A DNA stretch of 64,000 nucleotides, taken from NCBI RefSeq assembly GCF_963576615.1, contig NC_088717.1:57057526-57121525 (forward strand). The letters are read 5' to 3'. The notes beneath the pieces are model-generated. The model was not told the origin of the DNA, ran no database searches, and worked only from the letters and a program-made list of their open reading frames with translations. This document shows, piece by piece, positions 48,750-61,819 of the stretch (positions are counted from its first letter, which is position 1; each line of letters opens with the position of its first letter). Position numbers and translations under genes: made by a program. The stretch comes from Watersipora subatra. Taxonomy: Eukaryota; Bryozoa; Gymnolaemata; Cheilostomatida; Watersiporidae.

Positions 48750-50815
48750 TTAGTTTCCACCGAGGACGCCAGCAAGGTGGTCAGTGATCACACCAGCAGC
48801 ATCAGTTCCAGTCTTCACGGCATCATTAAGGGTTCCCTTAGCGTTGGCCAGAGCTTGAGCTGAAAGTAACAAGTTTATAAGGTAGTAAAACTAACAATGA
48901 GACACAGAATCAATAGAGCTATGAGACGGTGTTCATAGAGATATGAAACACAGAATCAATAGAGCTATGAGACAGTGTTCATAGAGATATGAAACACAGA
49001 ATCAATAGAGCTATAAAACAGTGTTTACCAAAAGTTCTCTCATAGAGATTATAGAGATGTAAAGAAGAGATCCCAAAGAACAGGGAAAGCAGGTTTATAT
49101 ACAGAAATCATTAAGTTTGTTAAAAAAGAATTCAATACAGAAACCCTATTTGATTTGCCTAGTGAACATGACAGTTTTTCATTGTCAACTTCAGTAGCTG
49201 GAGGATTTTATTTTGCTCGTTCTGTGACTATTTTAGAAAAGTGTTAGAACTCACCGGCAATGCTAGTGACAGCCTCCTTAAGGGCATTCAGAGCATTGGT
49301 AGCATGGGTTCCTAGCTGACCAGCTTGTCCTTTGAGGCTTTCAATGTGTGTGGTGAGCTTGTTCTTGAGGTCATTAAAGCTTCCCTTGGCAGCATCGACC
49401 AGCTTGCCAGCGTGCTCCTTAGCTTGAGCTCCAAGTGCGGCAATACCCTACAATGTAGCACAGGCTCCTTATGTTCGGCTAGACAACTTCTATATATCAT
49501 AACAATGCAAGCAAAGGTTTGAGATCAGAGGGAAATATATGTTAGACTCACAGTCTTAAGGCTGTCAATGTGTGGTTGGAAGGTGTCAGACACGCTTCCA
49601 GCAAAGTCAGCCAGTTTCTGCTTGGCAGCGTTCCATGCATCTCCGATTGAGTCGAATCCGAGAATGGCTCTCTCATCAACCTTTTTACCAAACCTCTCTC
49701 TCAACTTGGACATACCAGCCTGGAAGATGTCTCTAATTTTGGAGGCAATGGTGGAGGCCATGCTAAGGAATCCCTTCTTGTTTTCTTTGTTGAACTCGGC
49801 TAAAACATCATAATGTATGTAAAGATCTTGTTTGCTTTTAAATCATGTCTGTGTAAAACATAAGTTTTCACAATTTTCTTTGCTCGGTATTCGAAAAATT
49901 TAAAAGTCATAATGCAACAACCTTGTAGTCCAACTTACCGATAATTCCATCAACTTTGTTTTCAGCATCATCTTCAATTTTCTTAAGCGAGCCTTGGTCA
50001 GCGATCATACCAGTGAGTTTGGCGACAGCCTTCTTAAAGTTCTCCTGAAGTTTCTCTTTGAGCTACAACACAGACATGTCTGAGACATCATGATTTGTGT
50101 GAGCTGAGGCTATGTACTTCTTGATCTCTTATTATAACAATCACTTGTTTAGATAGAAAACTCACTTGTTTAAGCTTGTCAACACCCTGGGTGAAATGCT
50201 CCTTGACACCATCAAGTAGGGCTCTTTTGCCAAGAAGACCTTCGGTGTTCATGTGCTCGAGTACAGTTTTAAGTACAGCTACAAAATTTATGCTCATAGA
50301 TATGTCCTGCTCAGCTCTAACAGCTCTAGCCAACAAGTACAGATTTGAACTGCTATTCAAGAACAGCTTATATTTGTCACCCCACCATTTCCAGCGTTTG
50401 CAAGCAGGCTGCCTCCTTGGCTCAAAGCACTGTCCAGAACATTCTGTCCGACACCAGCCAGTTTTCCTCCAAGTTTTTTAGCGTGGTAACTGATGGTGTG
50501 TCCCAGTTTTTGGAACTGTATAAGAAAGCAACAGCGTAACAAGCAATTCATAATTACATCAATAAAAACTATCACTCTATGCCAGAGGTTGAAGGTTTTA
50601 GAAAAATGTTTCACAAACCTCAAGAGTTTGAAAAAAGCAGGTATCTCTTACAGCCACAACATAAAAGGAATGCAATAAAAGTAAATGACACTTACAGTGC
50701 ATACGAAAGAGTTGGAGCTGGTACACACGAATGGTGGTGGGCCAACGGGAGTTGTGGCATCTTGGGCAAAAGCCCCGACGATGGCTACGGCCAGTATTAC
50801 TGCAGCGAACTTCAT
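48750..50815 (-). pseudogene. Small secreted helical protein, copy 2 (frame lost)
   Basis: Seven exons in the same order as copy 1: 50815-50696, 50515-50386, 50278-50166, 50063-49939, 49799-49552, 49447-49255 and 48859-48750. Exon lengths equal those of copy 1 except exon 4, 125 nt instead of 124, because of an extra base in a run near 50041. That closes the frame soon after. All splice sites look intact. The signal peptide is MKFAAVILAVAIVGAFAQ and most of the encoded sequence is nearly identical to copy 1. Either a recently silenced copy or a one-base sequence error; with only this sequence I cannot tell. Confidence 0.75.
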
Positions 50816-51177
50816 CTTTTTATATCAGGTGACAACCTGAAAACACAAAGCAGTTCTACTTTATATCATTTTTCATGTATTTGCAATCACATACAGATGT
50901 CATGAGTGATTTATATAGTAAACGTCAAACAAAATGATTCACTTATTCTAAAAGCATACGCTCACGTAGCAAATTACCGTATGTTGATACCTGCTGATAT
51001 TGTCCAAACACTTTACAGTATCATCTACACTCCATTGTAGCCAATTGTTAACTAAGACGATATTCATACATTTAACCAACAAAGAATATAACTATACACT
51101 TTGGCGATAAACAGACTATATAATGCTTACCTTGCAATATACGACTACTGAAGTGGAGAACCTTCTCTTGGCTCTAG

Positions 51178-51188
51178 TTTATATACCC
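51178..51188 (-). promoter_or_regulatory. TATA box of helical-gene copy 2
   Basis: GGGTATATAAA on the minus strand, followed by a short untranslated exon with donor GCAAG|GTAAGC at about 51131. Same layout as copy 1. Confidence 0.65.
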
Positions 51189-51271
51189 TTTTCCCTCTTA
51201 CTCTTTTCCATATGTACACGCAGTCAACAGTAAAATGCTGCATCTTGGGATGGGAAAGATAGTTAGGTAAT

Positions 51272-51300
51272 AGAACATCTGGTCTTTCTCTCCTAATCAG
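51272..51300 (-). promoter_or_regulatory. Conserved upstream element of helical-gene copy 2
   Basis: On the minus strand CTGATTAGGAGAGAAAGACC continues into AGATGTTCT. It is the counterpart of 11132-11160, about 85 bp upstream of the TATA box. Confidence 0.6.
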
Positions 51301-51484
51301 CCCTTCACGTCAGCTCCTTCCACCGGAAGGCAAACAGGAGACTTGTATTCATGGCTAAATGGACTTAGTTTGCTTGATACGTTTTATACTCTGTAGTTAA
51401 TCTTTAAACCAACTTAATATGACACAACTTTGGTGTTTTTTGTGAATAAATAGGAAATCTAAATCATAATATGTAAATTCATAC

Positions 51485-54400
51485 AAATCATATATAAATA
51501 ATTTTATGTCTTGCTGAGTCTGAAGCAATGTTATTGTGTAGAGGAAGCGACCTAGTTTTCTTGCTTGCTCCACTAGAGACAAACCACTCAAGTTCAAACC
51601 AAATGAGTGTATATATAATATTTTTCAAATATATATAAGTGCAGTCACAATGAAATAGCTTCAGCAGCATTTTTTATAGCTCTTGCGAGTGACTTGGCTC
51701 TGCACCTCGGTAGTAAGGCCGACTTGGTAGTCAACCTTGGCTGACCAGAAATGTTATTGAGAGCCGTGCCGTCTACTGAGTTGAAGCTAAGCCTGATAGT
51801 GGCTTTGGTCGTCTTGAGATCGGCCCCACTCCCTAGCCCAACTCTGGTCTCTGCAATCAGTCACCACACTCTCAAGCCAGTGAAGGCTCTAAAGACTACT
51901 CACACAGTGTTGAGAGGAAAGACCAGCTAGGACTGGAGCCAGGGTTGTCGAGCACTGTACTCCTATCTCGGGCAGCGGACTTCTATCTCGGCAAAGACCC
52001 AATCCTTTCCTTGCAATTTCTTTGCTTGTATCAGGCTGGCGGTTCTCACAGCCAGTTTTTGTCATCAGTGACTCAACATGAGTTTCTCTGTTCAAAAAAG
52101 AGTCACGCATGGAGACAGCCTGGCCAAAACGCTGTTATTCCTTAGTGTTGGAGGGTTCCATTGCCACGTCCGAGTGTTCATGATTTTACACACAGACACA
52201 GACTACTCATTTAAGTTTAGGAAGCCTGTCAAGCATTCCTCCCCTGCTCCAATGGTTCTAATTGGCTGAACATTTCTTTAAGAGGTTCAACAGTCTTATC
52301 TTGTAGAGCCATGTTGACAGGTTCGTATGAATGCTGTACAGTGTTCGGTTGGTGAATATCGGTATCTATCCTGTAGAGTACATGCTCGACTACTCAAAGT
52401 GGCGCCTTTTTTGGCCTCTGTGGCACTACTCGAGGGCCACTCAAGATTGGCTGTTACGACAGATAACCAAGCCAACTTTCCATATCGGTTTGATTGTCGG
52501 GTGGTTCGAGCTGGCCGAGGTTATGCCGAACTGTCCCTGGTGATGCTGGCTCTAAACTCCAAGGTCTGGCTGACTGCTTTGGAATATTGAGCTGGTCTTG
52601 TTTTAATTTCTTCTGAAGCTCTTTCAGCCAAGGTTTTCACCCTTTGCTAAACTCCTGGTTGTCTGTAGCATCGGCTTTCAACTTGGTAAACTTTAGTTTG
52701 GCATCCAGCTCGGCTTCTATTTTCCTTCTCCTGGCTTTTGCTTTTGCATATTAGGGCCTCTGCAAGGCTCAATGGTAGTTGGTGCTTGTCCTAGCTCCTT
52801 CTGACAGGCACAGTAAGGTTTTAGCCAGCTCTCACTCTAGACACAGGATTGTCCTTGTTGCTCTATCAGACATGTGTGGTTAGGCCTAGCTTTTATATAT
52901 GAGCTGTTACACGGTCCTATGAACTTTGCCTGCAGCTTAGGATTTTCTCCAACTTTTTCTTGCTTGTTCACTAGCAAAACCCAGTTTCCTAAAAGATAGA
53001 GTTGCGACTCTTCCTTGTCCTCCTGCCGAACGGCACTCTGCTTTTCTCGGAGGGTTGTGTGCACCTCTTGTAATAGCTTGAGTGTCTCCATCTTATATTT
53101 CTGTGTTGGCTGATCTACCATGGGTGGTGGTCAGAACTCCAACTACTCTGACAAGTGTACTTTTTGGTCAAGCATTAATCGATTGGTTGTGTCTCTTGTT
53201 GCCGAGTAAGGAGTACTGAAGAAAACTTTAAGCATTGGGGTGGAGACAACTCTTACTTCTAGCGAATCTGCGCTGAACCGAAAGCTGCCAACGATACAAC
53301 CTTCTGAACTCAACAGGAAGAAGCTGAAACCAGCTCACTGGTTATCTAATTATTTGTTGCAATTTTCTTTGAGCTGAGCTTGCTGCAAGTTTTCTAATAA
53401 CGATCAGAAACGATATCATTTGTTGTAATCTTGTCCGAGCTGGCTGCTAGTCTTTGAATAACAATCAAAAATGATATTGATCTAACGAATAAACAATTTA
53501 TTACAGTGATAATATCATGTCTTTCTTAAGAACAAAATGACAGCTGCCTTTTTAAACCAAAATATAGCAGTACCTCTTTATTAGCATAACGGCTTGACAT
53601 TATGTTCTTATTCAAACTCGTCAATCACATCAACTGATGTGAAAACTCATATTGATGGAAGACTAGCCATTGCAGTCTAATAATCTGAGCTCTAATAAAA
53701 CGTCTATAAAATTCTACATATACTATGTAGAAAATAATATTCTTGGGAAACAGTAAGACACATCCTAATAACGAAAAAAACTAAATACAAAATGTTATCT
53801 CAAGAAAAAGTAACAACAAAAACGGAAAAACATAACTTGAATGACTTCAACAGCTAGCGCTTGATTGGAACAGATAGATTATTCTGATAAACAATTATGA
53901 ACATAAATAAATCATTCGAAGATGTAAACAATAAAAAATAAATTGATTAAATGTTCTTTGCATACAAATTTTTCTTCAGTCTATTTTAAATGAAGGCTTA
54001 TGGAGTTGCTCTCTCACAACTCTTTGTAAGACCATCGCCTTTTTTATAATTTGCTTGCTAGAATAGTTAGCGATTCTTTTGGGTTTGCTACCGTACCTCC
54101 AAATGCTCTCATTAATAGGGAAGCAACGTGCCCTATTCTTCCTATCCTTGTATCAACAGAGAATTTTGGTGCAGGGTGCTAGGTGTAAGAGTGCTAGGGT
54201 GTATTAGAACTCGGCTAAAATGTGTAACCACCAGGCCACCTGATTCAAGTGCTCTTTCTTTTTGCACAACCAGCAGAATGAGGCATGGTTGGTGCGGATT
54301 GGGAAATGTTGTCCGTAAAGGAAAGGTGAAAAGTGTTTCACGGTTTTGAAAACGGCCAACAGCTCTTTGTGGGTGTCGTAGTAGTTTCTCTCTGCTAGTG

Positions 54401-56070
54401 CCAGGATCTTACTGCAGTATGCAATAAACCTCTCGGTGCCATCCTGCACTTGAGATAATACTGAGCCCAATCTACATCTGCTTGCATTTGTGTTCAGAAT
54501 ATATGGTTAACTCGGAATGGGATAGCCCAAATTGGGTGCCGAAAAAAAAGCGCCTCTTCAGCTTTTCAAAGGCTGTCTGCTCTTGTTTGCTTCACATCAA
54601 TTTTTCTCATTTCTCTGTTAACCAGTGCAAAGGTCATCTTGTGGTAGCAGAGCTCAGAATGTACTGACGGTAATACCCAATTATAACCAAGAAGCCTTGC
54701 AGTTTCCTGAGCCCCTAGGGAGTCTACCACTCTCGGACCACCTTTGTTTTCTCAGGTTCAGTAGCCACCCAATCAGTTCTAACCATATATCCTAAATAGC
54801 CCACCTGCAACTGAAACAACTTGCACATATTTAGTTTCAACTTAAGTTCGGCTTTCTTCAGTTGCTGGAACACCTTCTTAAATTGGTGCAGGTGAGTGTC
54901 AAAGTAAGGCGCAATAATAATTATGTGCAATTATTGCATCCAGTGCAAGCCATGTAACATGAGCTTCAACCTCTGAAAGGTAGCTGGTGCAAAGGTGAGT
55001 CTGAATGGGCAAACTTTCCACTTCTGCAGGTCGGAGCGGGTAGTGAGTGCCGACTTTTCTTGGGTGTCACCATCTAACAGCACCTGCCAGTAGCCACTGA
55101 CCAAGGTCAGCATACTGAAAAATTTGTTGCTAGAAAGCATCAAGGCTGTCGTTGATCCAAGAAAAGGAGTAGGCGTCTGGTTCAGTGACTGCATTCAGCC
55201 GTCGGTAGTCTACACAAAAATGCCATTTTTTGTCCTTTTTCCATACCAACTGTCACTTCTCTTGACTAAGTCCCTTGTGCTTTGAGAAAGCTTGGCAAAC
55301 ATTTGCTAACTCAGCAAGCTCAAGTGTTGATCAAGAACTAGATAAGCCCTCCGCTCTAGGTTCTTAGGGAGGAAGTGGCTTATAGATTGAAGTTGGTCTA
55401 GAGCCTGTGCCCTGATTGGCTCGGTACCAATCTTGCCTCGAGAGGCAAGAGTTGTTCCGAGCTTGGGTTCGAGAGTGTGAACTCTTACGAGCATCCTTGC
55501 AGACTCTTAGAGGCATGCCACCCTTTAGCCAGCTAAGGCTCTCTGTGGTTAGAAGGTGGTCTTGTTGGACAGTACTCATTCTCTCGAGAGCTCTCTTTTT
55601 ACTATCACTAGAATAGCCTTGGTTAGAATATCCGGAGGTTCCCTGCTTCTTGTGGAGTCAAGATCAGCAAACCCACCGCTGCCAACAGTGTAAAAAATGA
55701 ACAAGTTTTTCTACTTGCTCTACAGTAAACCTACTACTCAAGTGCAAGGCATATAAGTATATATAATTATTTCTAATATATGTATATGAAAACGGTGCAA
55801 AAAAACAACAACAATAGACTACGCGATGTGAGGCTTTTAGGTGCATTGCTCTTGGTCATTTTTGTTGTGTCTCTTACAGTTTCTAAGAATGGCTTGGCTC
55901 CACTTCTTGGTAGTAATGTCAACTCGGTAGCCCAACTTCAGCTGACTGGAAGTGTTACCAAAAGCTTTGTCATCTACCAAGTCAGGGCTCGACCTAGTCG
56001 TGGTGTCGATCTTCTCTGGATCGGCTAATTTTCCTAACCTAACTTTGGTTTTGGCGATCAGTCATCAAAA
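51485..56070 (-). mobile_element. Ty3/gypsy LTR retrotransposon fossil
   Basis: A decayed element on the minus strand. Recognisable parts in order are reverse transcriptase (about 55194-54724), RNase H (about 54470-54204, with a YCSKILALAERNYYDTHKEL-like stretch) and the C-terminal part of integrase (about 53121-52837). This pol order fits Ty3/gypsy (Metaviridae). Two diverged direct repeats, about 51485-51880 and 55640-56070, look like its LTRs. No gag is recognised and the interior is short. It is broken in many places, and the marked divergence of the two LTRs suggests an old insertion. It sits next to the upstream end of the block duplicated with helical-gene copy 2. Confidence 0.7.
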
Positions 56071-56211
56071 TTTTAAACATTATTTCATTGTAATAAGAGA
56101 CTGATGGCTAGGTTTGAAATATTTCAGCCTTGTGGTGAGCCTAAATTTATTTTAGAGATGAACCATTTAAAGAAACAATTAGCAACTACCAACTCCTTTT
56201 ATTAAGAAGCG

Positions 56212-56612
56212 TATTTTCCGGACTATTAACCGCACTCCTATATAAGTCGCATCTGCTCTATCTTTTTATAAACTGATAATAAAACAATACATAGGCCGCA
56301 CTTTTTGTATAGGCCGCTGAACTCATAAAAGTGTTTTTAACGAGGCCACAACTTTGCTGGTTAATAGGGAACAGTGCCATTAAGCAATTTTTCGTATAAA
56401 CCGCCGCTTTTTAACCCAGTGCCTAACGGAACAGTACCGTTGGGCACTGTTTTGTTTTTTCTTTTACCGCTGAAGGCGCGCTAACCGGAGATTCCAGTTA
56501 GTGCGACCCTAACGATAAAAAATCACAAAATTTATTTAGAGCCGCAGCCTCTAAATAAACCGCATGGCTCAAAACGTCTGAAAAAAGTAGTGGCTAATAG
56601 TCTAAGAAATTT
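56212..56612. mobile_element. Non-autonomous DNA transposon / MITE candidate
   Basis: Ends TTTTCCGGACTATTAACCGC (left) and TGGCTAATAGTCTAAGAAAT (right) are imperfect inverted repeats. The interior has several CGCA/GCCGC motifs and no coding capacity. Confidence 0.5.
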
Positions 56613-59090
56613 AGTACTAATATAAGGTTGGTTCAAAAAATGTCTTAAGAAGTTTTCAAGTGAGAACATCTTTCTTTACAGGTCTTACATTCTTTTTTTA
56701 GCACACTTACACATATTGAACAACTGGCTTGGTTCAATGTTGGCCAGCCACAATCTATTGGCTGACGGGACTTTGCTACTGTTCTACGGAGTGATCGGAA
56801 AAGGTTTTTTTGCTGAGCTACATCATCAAAAAACCATTGTTGGGATTTTTTCCTGGTGGCTCACTAGTTCTAAATTAATTTTCCAAGCTCATGGTATTCA
56901 TGGATAGATGACAGCTGATATGCACTGACATACATGGGCACTTACTGTTGAGCAAGATACAGGTGATGAGAGATCTGGTGGTGCTGCCTCGGATCAAGAT
57001 GGTCCATGTCAGGTTATCACACAAACAACTGCTGCCTGGTATGGCTGGTAGCGAGTTGCCCTAAAGGACACCATTGACTACTAGCTTAAACCGGGCTGGA
57101 CCAAAGAGAAGCGTAGTCAGGCAGTGCCTAAACCTTAGCAAGAACTATCTGATACTTTGAGCCAGTACGACACTGTGGACCTACACTAGAGTGGAGGACC
57201 AACAAGTAGATGAAAAGCTGCCTCTCTCTTGCTGAGACCATTAAGCCTCAGACACGGAAGTACAAGAGTTTGAGGTGTCAATTCACCTTTAGGACTTGTT
57301 CCGGACAGCTCAAAAGAGCTACAAAAATCTTGAACAGGTAGAGCTGCTAGCCAGTCTTCTGACTCGACACTACGCCACTTTCAGCATGAAAGAGAAAGTG
57401 TGGGTCAAACTTTCAAAGTTTAATTCTCTATTCTAGTAAAGGAAGGAACCAGCCCATAAGTCAAACTTCTTTTCTAATGTGTATTGTTGTACCTTATTGC
57501 ATGCTTTACTTTGTACATCGCTTTCAAACGAAATATATTCTTAGACAGCTCATGCAAGTGGCTGGTTCTAAATCTAGAGATAAAGATTCACTGTGGATAT
57601 TTTATAAACGCATATTTTTTATGCAATTTCTGCTGTACTGTACCAAATTCCGTTGCTGGCTTCTAACAAGTATGTCAAATTAAGATAGGCTTTTTTCACT
57701 AGATACACCTCAGCAAAATGTTATGTAGATTTTGTGCTAATTTATTCCTACATGGCTAGCTTATAATTAGCACAAGGTCTTCTTTTTAGCATAATCGGAG
57801 CATCTTGAAGTCTCATTTTCCAAGCAATTGTTGCTGTTTTTGAATCCTTGTGTGCCCTGGGCACACTCTCTTTTAAACATCTCATAAAAACTATGACAAC
57901 CGCAAGTCTGGATCGGTAGATTATATTAGTTAATCAAAAAAAGCGATCATTACAAAGTTTATAGTATGTTTTGTGGTAGACTGGATCATGGTCATAAATA
58001 TGGCTATTTGAATTGTTTTGAATTATCTAATATAGGAGCGCGACCGTGTCTTAATGGCTTAGAGCGCCTGACCTTGGAATATCAGGCAGAAATTCAATTC
58101 CCAATAATGTCTTTAATGGTAATGGAAAGATCACTTGACCTGAAATTGTTTTTTCTACCAAATGGGTACATGTGATTAGTTACTCAACTAGAGTTTAGTA
58201 ACAATAACATAAAATAACTAAAAACTTGCTGGTTTGGAATTTTAATGCTGGCGGAGCTGTGGTCTCGGGAATAGCCACCCACCCAAAATGATATGCTGAT
58301 GGTGGCACTTAAAGGTTTTTATGCCCAAATAGGGACTGAACAAGTATGGTAGCTACATACTTTGAAGATCTGCCCTCACACAGCCTTAGTTGCCTGGTGA
58401 GCTCATGAGCTTTCTACCATGCTCCGCTGCCTGATGGGTCTCTCATAACTTAACCCTCTGATGTCATTTTTGGCTATCACCATAAAGCATAAATCTGAGC
58501 TAGCATCTTTCTTAAACCTTCTAGACAGCCCCGTGTATGCCCAGTATCACTTTTTGCAAAAAGGTTAGGAAGGAAGGAAAGAAAAAGATGAGAGAAGTGA
58601 GAAGACACACTATTGACAGATTACCTTGTATCACAGATCTAATGCATATTCAAGTGTCATCAACTGGATTTTAGTCATTGCTATGACTGAATTTTTATCT
58701 CGTGTCTAGAGAATCTTACCTTCGCTTCTTTATTTCATTGCACTGGCTGCCATTGGTATGATTGCTGACCTACCAGACGATATGTTCATTTTTGTCTTTT
58801 ACAATTACCAATAGCATGGTCAGTTCGTTAAAACTTCTAGTTATCAAACTACCTGGCTAGTGAGTTTACTACATCTGCATAACCAAATAAGGAAGATATG
58901 TACTATCTTAAATAAATAAAGTATTTAGCCAATGAGCTATGATTTAAAGTTCTTGCAGCTTCTCACTGCCAAGTCCTTACCCAATAATCAACCAACTGAC
59001 TTATAGAAAATTTGTGTTATATTTAGTCAGTTTCCGCATGACTTCCACATTCGCAAAGTATATCATAAATTATATGCAACAGTGATATTA
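56613..59090. other. Intergenic region, no gene recognised
   Basis: No exon supported. About 56940-57440 is less AT-rich than its surroundings and may be a remnant of a mobile element, but I cannot name it. A tRNA-like segment lies at 58038-58105. Confidence 0.4.
58038..58105 (+). mobile_element. tRNA-like relic
   Basis: GTGTCTTAATGGCTTAGAGC and, 40 bases on, AAATTCAATTCCCA look like decayed A and B boxes of a tRNA or tRNA-derived SINE. Too diverged to assign an anticodon. Confidence 0.35.
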
Positions 59091-61229
59091 TTAGTTTCCA
59101 CTGAGGATGCCGGCAAGGTGGTCAGTGATCACACCAGCAGCATCACTTCCAGTCTTCGCGGCATCATTAAGGGTTCCCTTAGCGTTGGCCAGAGCTTGAG
59201 CTGAAAGTAACAAGTTTACAAAGTAGTAAAACTAAAGATGACACACAGAATCAATAGAGCTGTGAAACTGTGTACATAGAGATATGAAATGCTAAAGTTA
59301 TGAAAGCACAGAATCAAAAGAGCTATGAATACCGTGTTTATAGAGATATGAAACACAGAATCAATAGAGCCATGAAACGGCGTTCATAGAGCTATGAAAC
59401 ACAAAATCAATAGAACTAATAAACAGTGTTTTTAAAAATTTGACTTATAGAGGTTATAGAGAGGTTAAGCAGAGATTACAAGGCACCGGAAATGCAGGTT
59501 TCCACACAAAAATCATGAAACTTGTTTAAAAAGAATTTCATACTGAATTCATAGGTGATTTGCTTAGAGAACATGACAGTTCTTCATTGTCAACTTCAGT
59601 AGCTAGAGGAGTTTATTTTGATCATTCTGTGAGTATTTTAGAAAAGTGTTAGAACTCACCGGCAATGCTAGTGACAGCCTCCTTAAGGGCATTTAGAGCA
59701 TTGGTAGCATGGGTTCCTAGCTGACCAGCTTGTCCTTTAAGGCTTTCAATGTGTGTGGTGAGCTTGTTCTTGAGGTCATTAAAGCTTCCCTTGGCAGCAT
59801 CGACCAGCTTGCCAGCGTGCTCCTTAGCTTGAGCTCCAAGTGCAGCAATTCCCTACAGTGTAGCACAGGCTCTTTATGTTCCGATAGACAACTTCTACAG
59901 TATATATCATAATATGGTAAGCAAAGATTTGAGATCAGATGACAATATAAGTTAGACTCACAGTCTTAAGGCTGTCAATGTGTGGTTGGAAGGTATCAGA
60001 CACGCTTCCAGCAAAGTCAGCCAGTTTCTGCTTGGCAGCGTTCCATGCATCTCCGATTGAGTCGAATCCGAGAATGGCTCTCTCATCAACCTTCTTACCA
60101 AACCTCTCTCTCAACTTGGACATACCAGCCTGGAAGATGTCTCAAATTTTGGAGGCAATAGTGGAGGCCATGCTGAGAAATCCCTTCTTGTTTTCTTTGT
60201 TGAACTCCGCTACAACATCATAATGTATGTGAAGACAATGTTTGCTTTTAAATCGATATCCGTATAAAACATAAGTTTTGACGTTTCTCATTTTTCAATA
60301 TTCAAACAATTTAAAAGTCATTATGCGGCAACCCTTGTAATCTAACTTACCAACAATTCCATCAACTTTATTTTCAGCATCCTCTTCAATTTTCTTAAGA
60401 GAACCTTGGTCAGCGATCATACCAGTGAGTTTGGCGACAGCCTTCATAAAGTTTTCCTGAAGCTTCTCTTTCAGCTACAACAAAAACATTTTGGAGATAT
60501 CACAATCATGTGAGCTGAGACTATGTACTTCTTTGTCTCTTATAACAATCCCTTGTTTAGAAAGAAAACATACCTCTTTAAGCTTCTCAAAACCCTGGAT
60601 GCTCCTTGAATATAGTATATAATCATCATTATGTCTCTTGCCAAGAAGACCCTCAGTGTTTAAGTGCTCCAGCACAGTGCCAAGTACAGCTAAAAGGATT
60701 ATGCTCATAGATATACATGTATATTGTTACATATTTCTGGTGTAGACCGCACAAAAACTGCTTTGAAAATTTGAGACCAATCATTTTAGACTACAAACAC
60801 TACCTTGTCCAGCATTGGCAAGAAGACTTCCTCCCTGGCTCAAGGCGGAATCCAGAATGTTCTGACCAACACCTGCGAGTTTGCCTCCGAGTTTTTTGGC
60901 ATGGTAACTGATGGTGTGTCCAAGTTTCTTGAACTGCATAAGAAACCAACAATGTAATAAACCATCCATACTTTAACTAGTATACTATTACTATGACGAC
61001 AGACATTAAAAGAAGTAGGAAATATTTTATGAGCTTCAAGAGGTTGCAGAAACAGGTATCTCTTACCGCCATGACGTAGAAAAAGACAATAAAGGTAAAT
61101 GACACTTACTGTGCATACAAAAGAGTTGGTGCTGTCACACACAAATGGTGGTGGTCCAACGGAAGTTGTATCATTTTGGGCAAATGCCCCAACAATGGCT
61201 ATGGCCAGTATTACTGCAGCGAACTTCAT
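59091..61229 (-). pseudogene. Small secreted helical protein, copy 3 (internal stop)
   Basis: Seven exons: 61229-61110, 60933-60804, 60689-60574, 60474-60351, 60209-59962, 59852-59660 and 59200-59091. Lengths match copy 1 except exon 3 (116 against 113 nt, in frame), where about 20 residues after LLGKR are replaced by unrelated sequence. Exon 5 has an in-frame TGA where copies 1 and 2 have AGA (Arg), near 60145. Signal peptide MKFAAVILAIAIVGAFAQ. Splice sites, TATA box and upstream element are kept, so it may still be transcribed. Lies in direct orientation with copy 2 inside a roughly 2.7-kb duplicated block. Confidence 0.75.
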
Positions 61230-61586
61230 TTTTTATATCAGGTAATAACCTGCAAACACGAACCAGCCCTACTTAATATCTTATCATATATTGGCAAAAA
61301 ACCGCCGATGTCATGAGTGATTTCTATTGTAAAGTTCAAGCATATCCAGGTTGACTTATTCTGAAAGTATACCCTCACCCTGTAAATTACCATATGTTGA
61401 TACCTGCTGATATCATCTAAACAATTTCCTATTCTCAGTTGTAGCTACATTAATTGCTAACAAACATGATATTCATGCATTTATCCAACAAAGAATATAA
61501 CTATATACTTTGGTGATGAACAGACTATATAATGCTTACCGTGCAATGTTCGACTACTGGAGTAGAGAATCTTCTCTTGGTTCTAC

Positions 61587-61597
61587 TTTATATACCC
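61587..61597 (-). promoter_or_regulatory. TATA box of helical-gene copy 3
   Basis: GGGTATATAAA on the minus strand, in the same position as in copy 2 relative to the 5' untranslated exon. Confidence 0.65.
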
Positions 61598-61680
61598 TCT
61601 ACCCTCTTACTCTTTTCTATATGTACACGCAGTCAACAGTAAAATGCTGCATCTTAGGATGGGAAAGATAGTTAGGTAAT

Positions 61681-61709
61681 AGAACATCTGGTCTTTCTCT
61701 CCTAATCAG
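61681..61709 (-). promoter_or_regulatory. Conserved upstream element of helical-gene copy 3
   Basis: GAAAGACCAGATGTTCT core on the minus strand, identical to copy 2 and sharing the core with copy 1. Confidence 0.6.
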
Positions 61710-61819
61710 CCCTTTACGTCAGTTCCTTCTACCTGAAGGCAAACAGGAGACTTGTATGGATGGTTAAATAGACTTAGTTTGCTTGATACATTTTATACTC
61801 TGTACTTAATCTTTAAACA

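Noticed and set aside
58038-58105. Functional tRNA gene
   Set aside because: Box-like parts are diverged and no consistent cloverleaf or anticodon loop can be drawn by eye.
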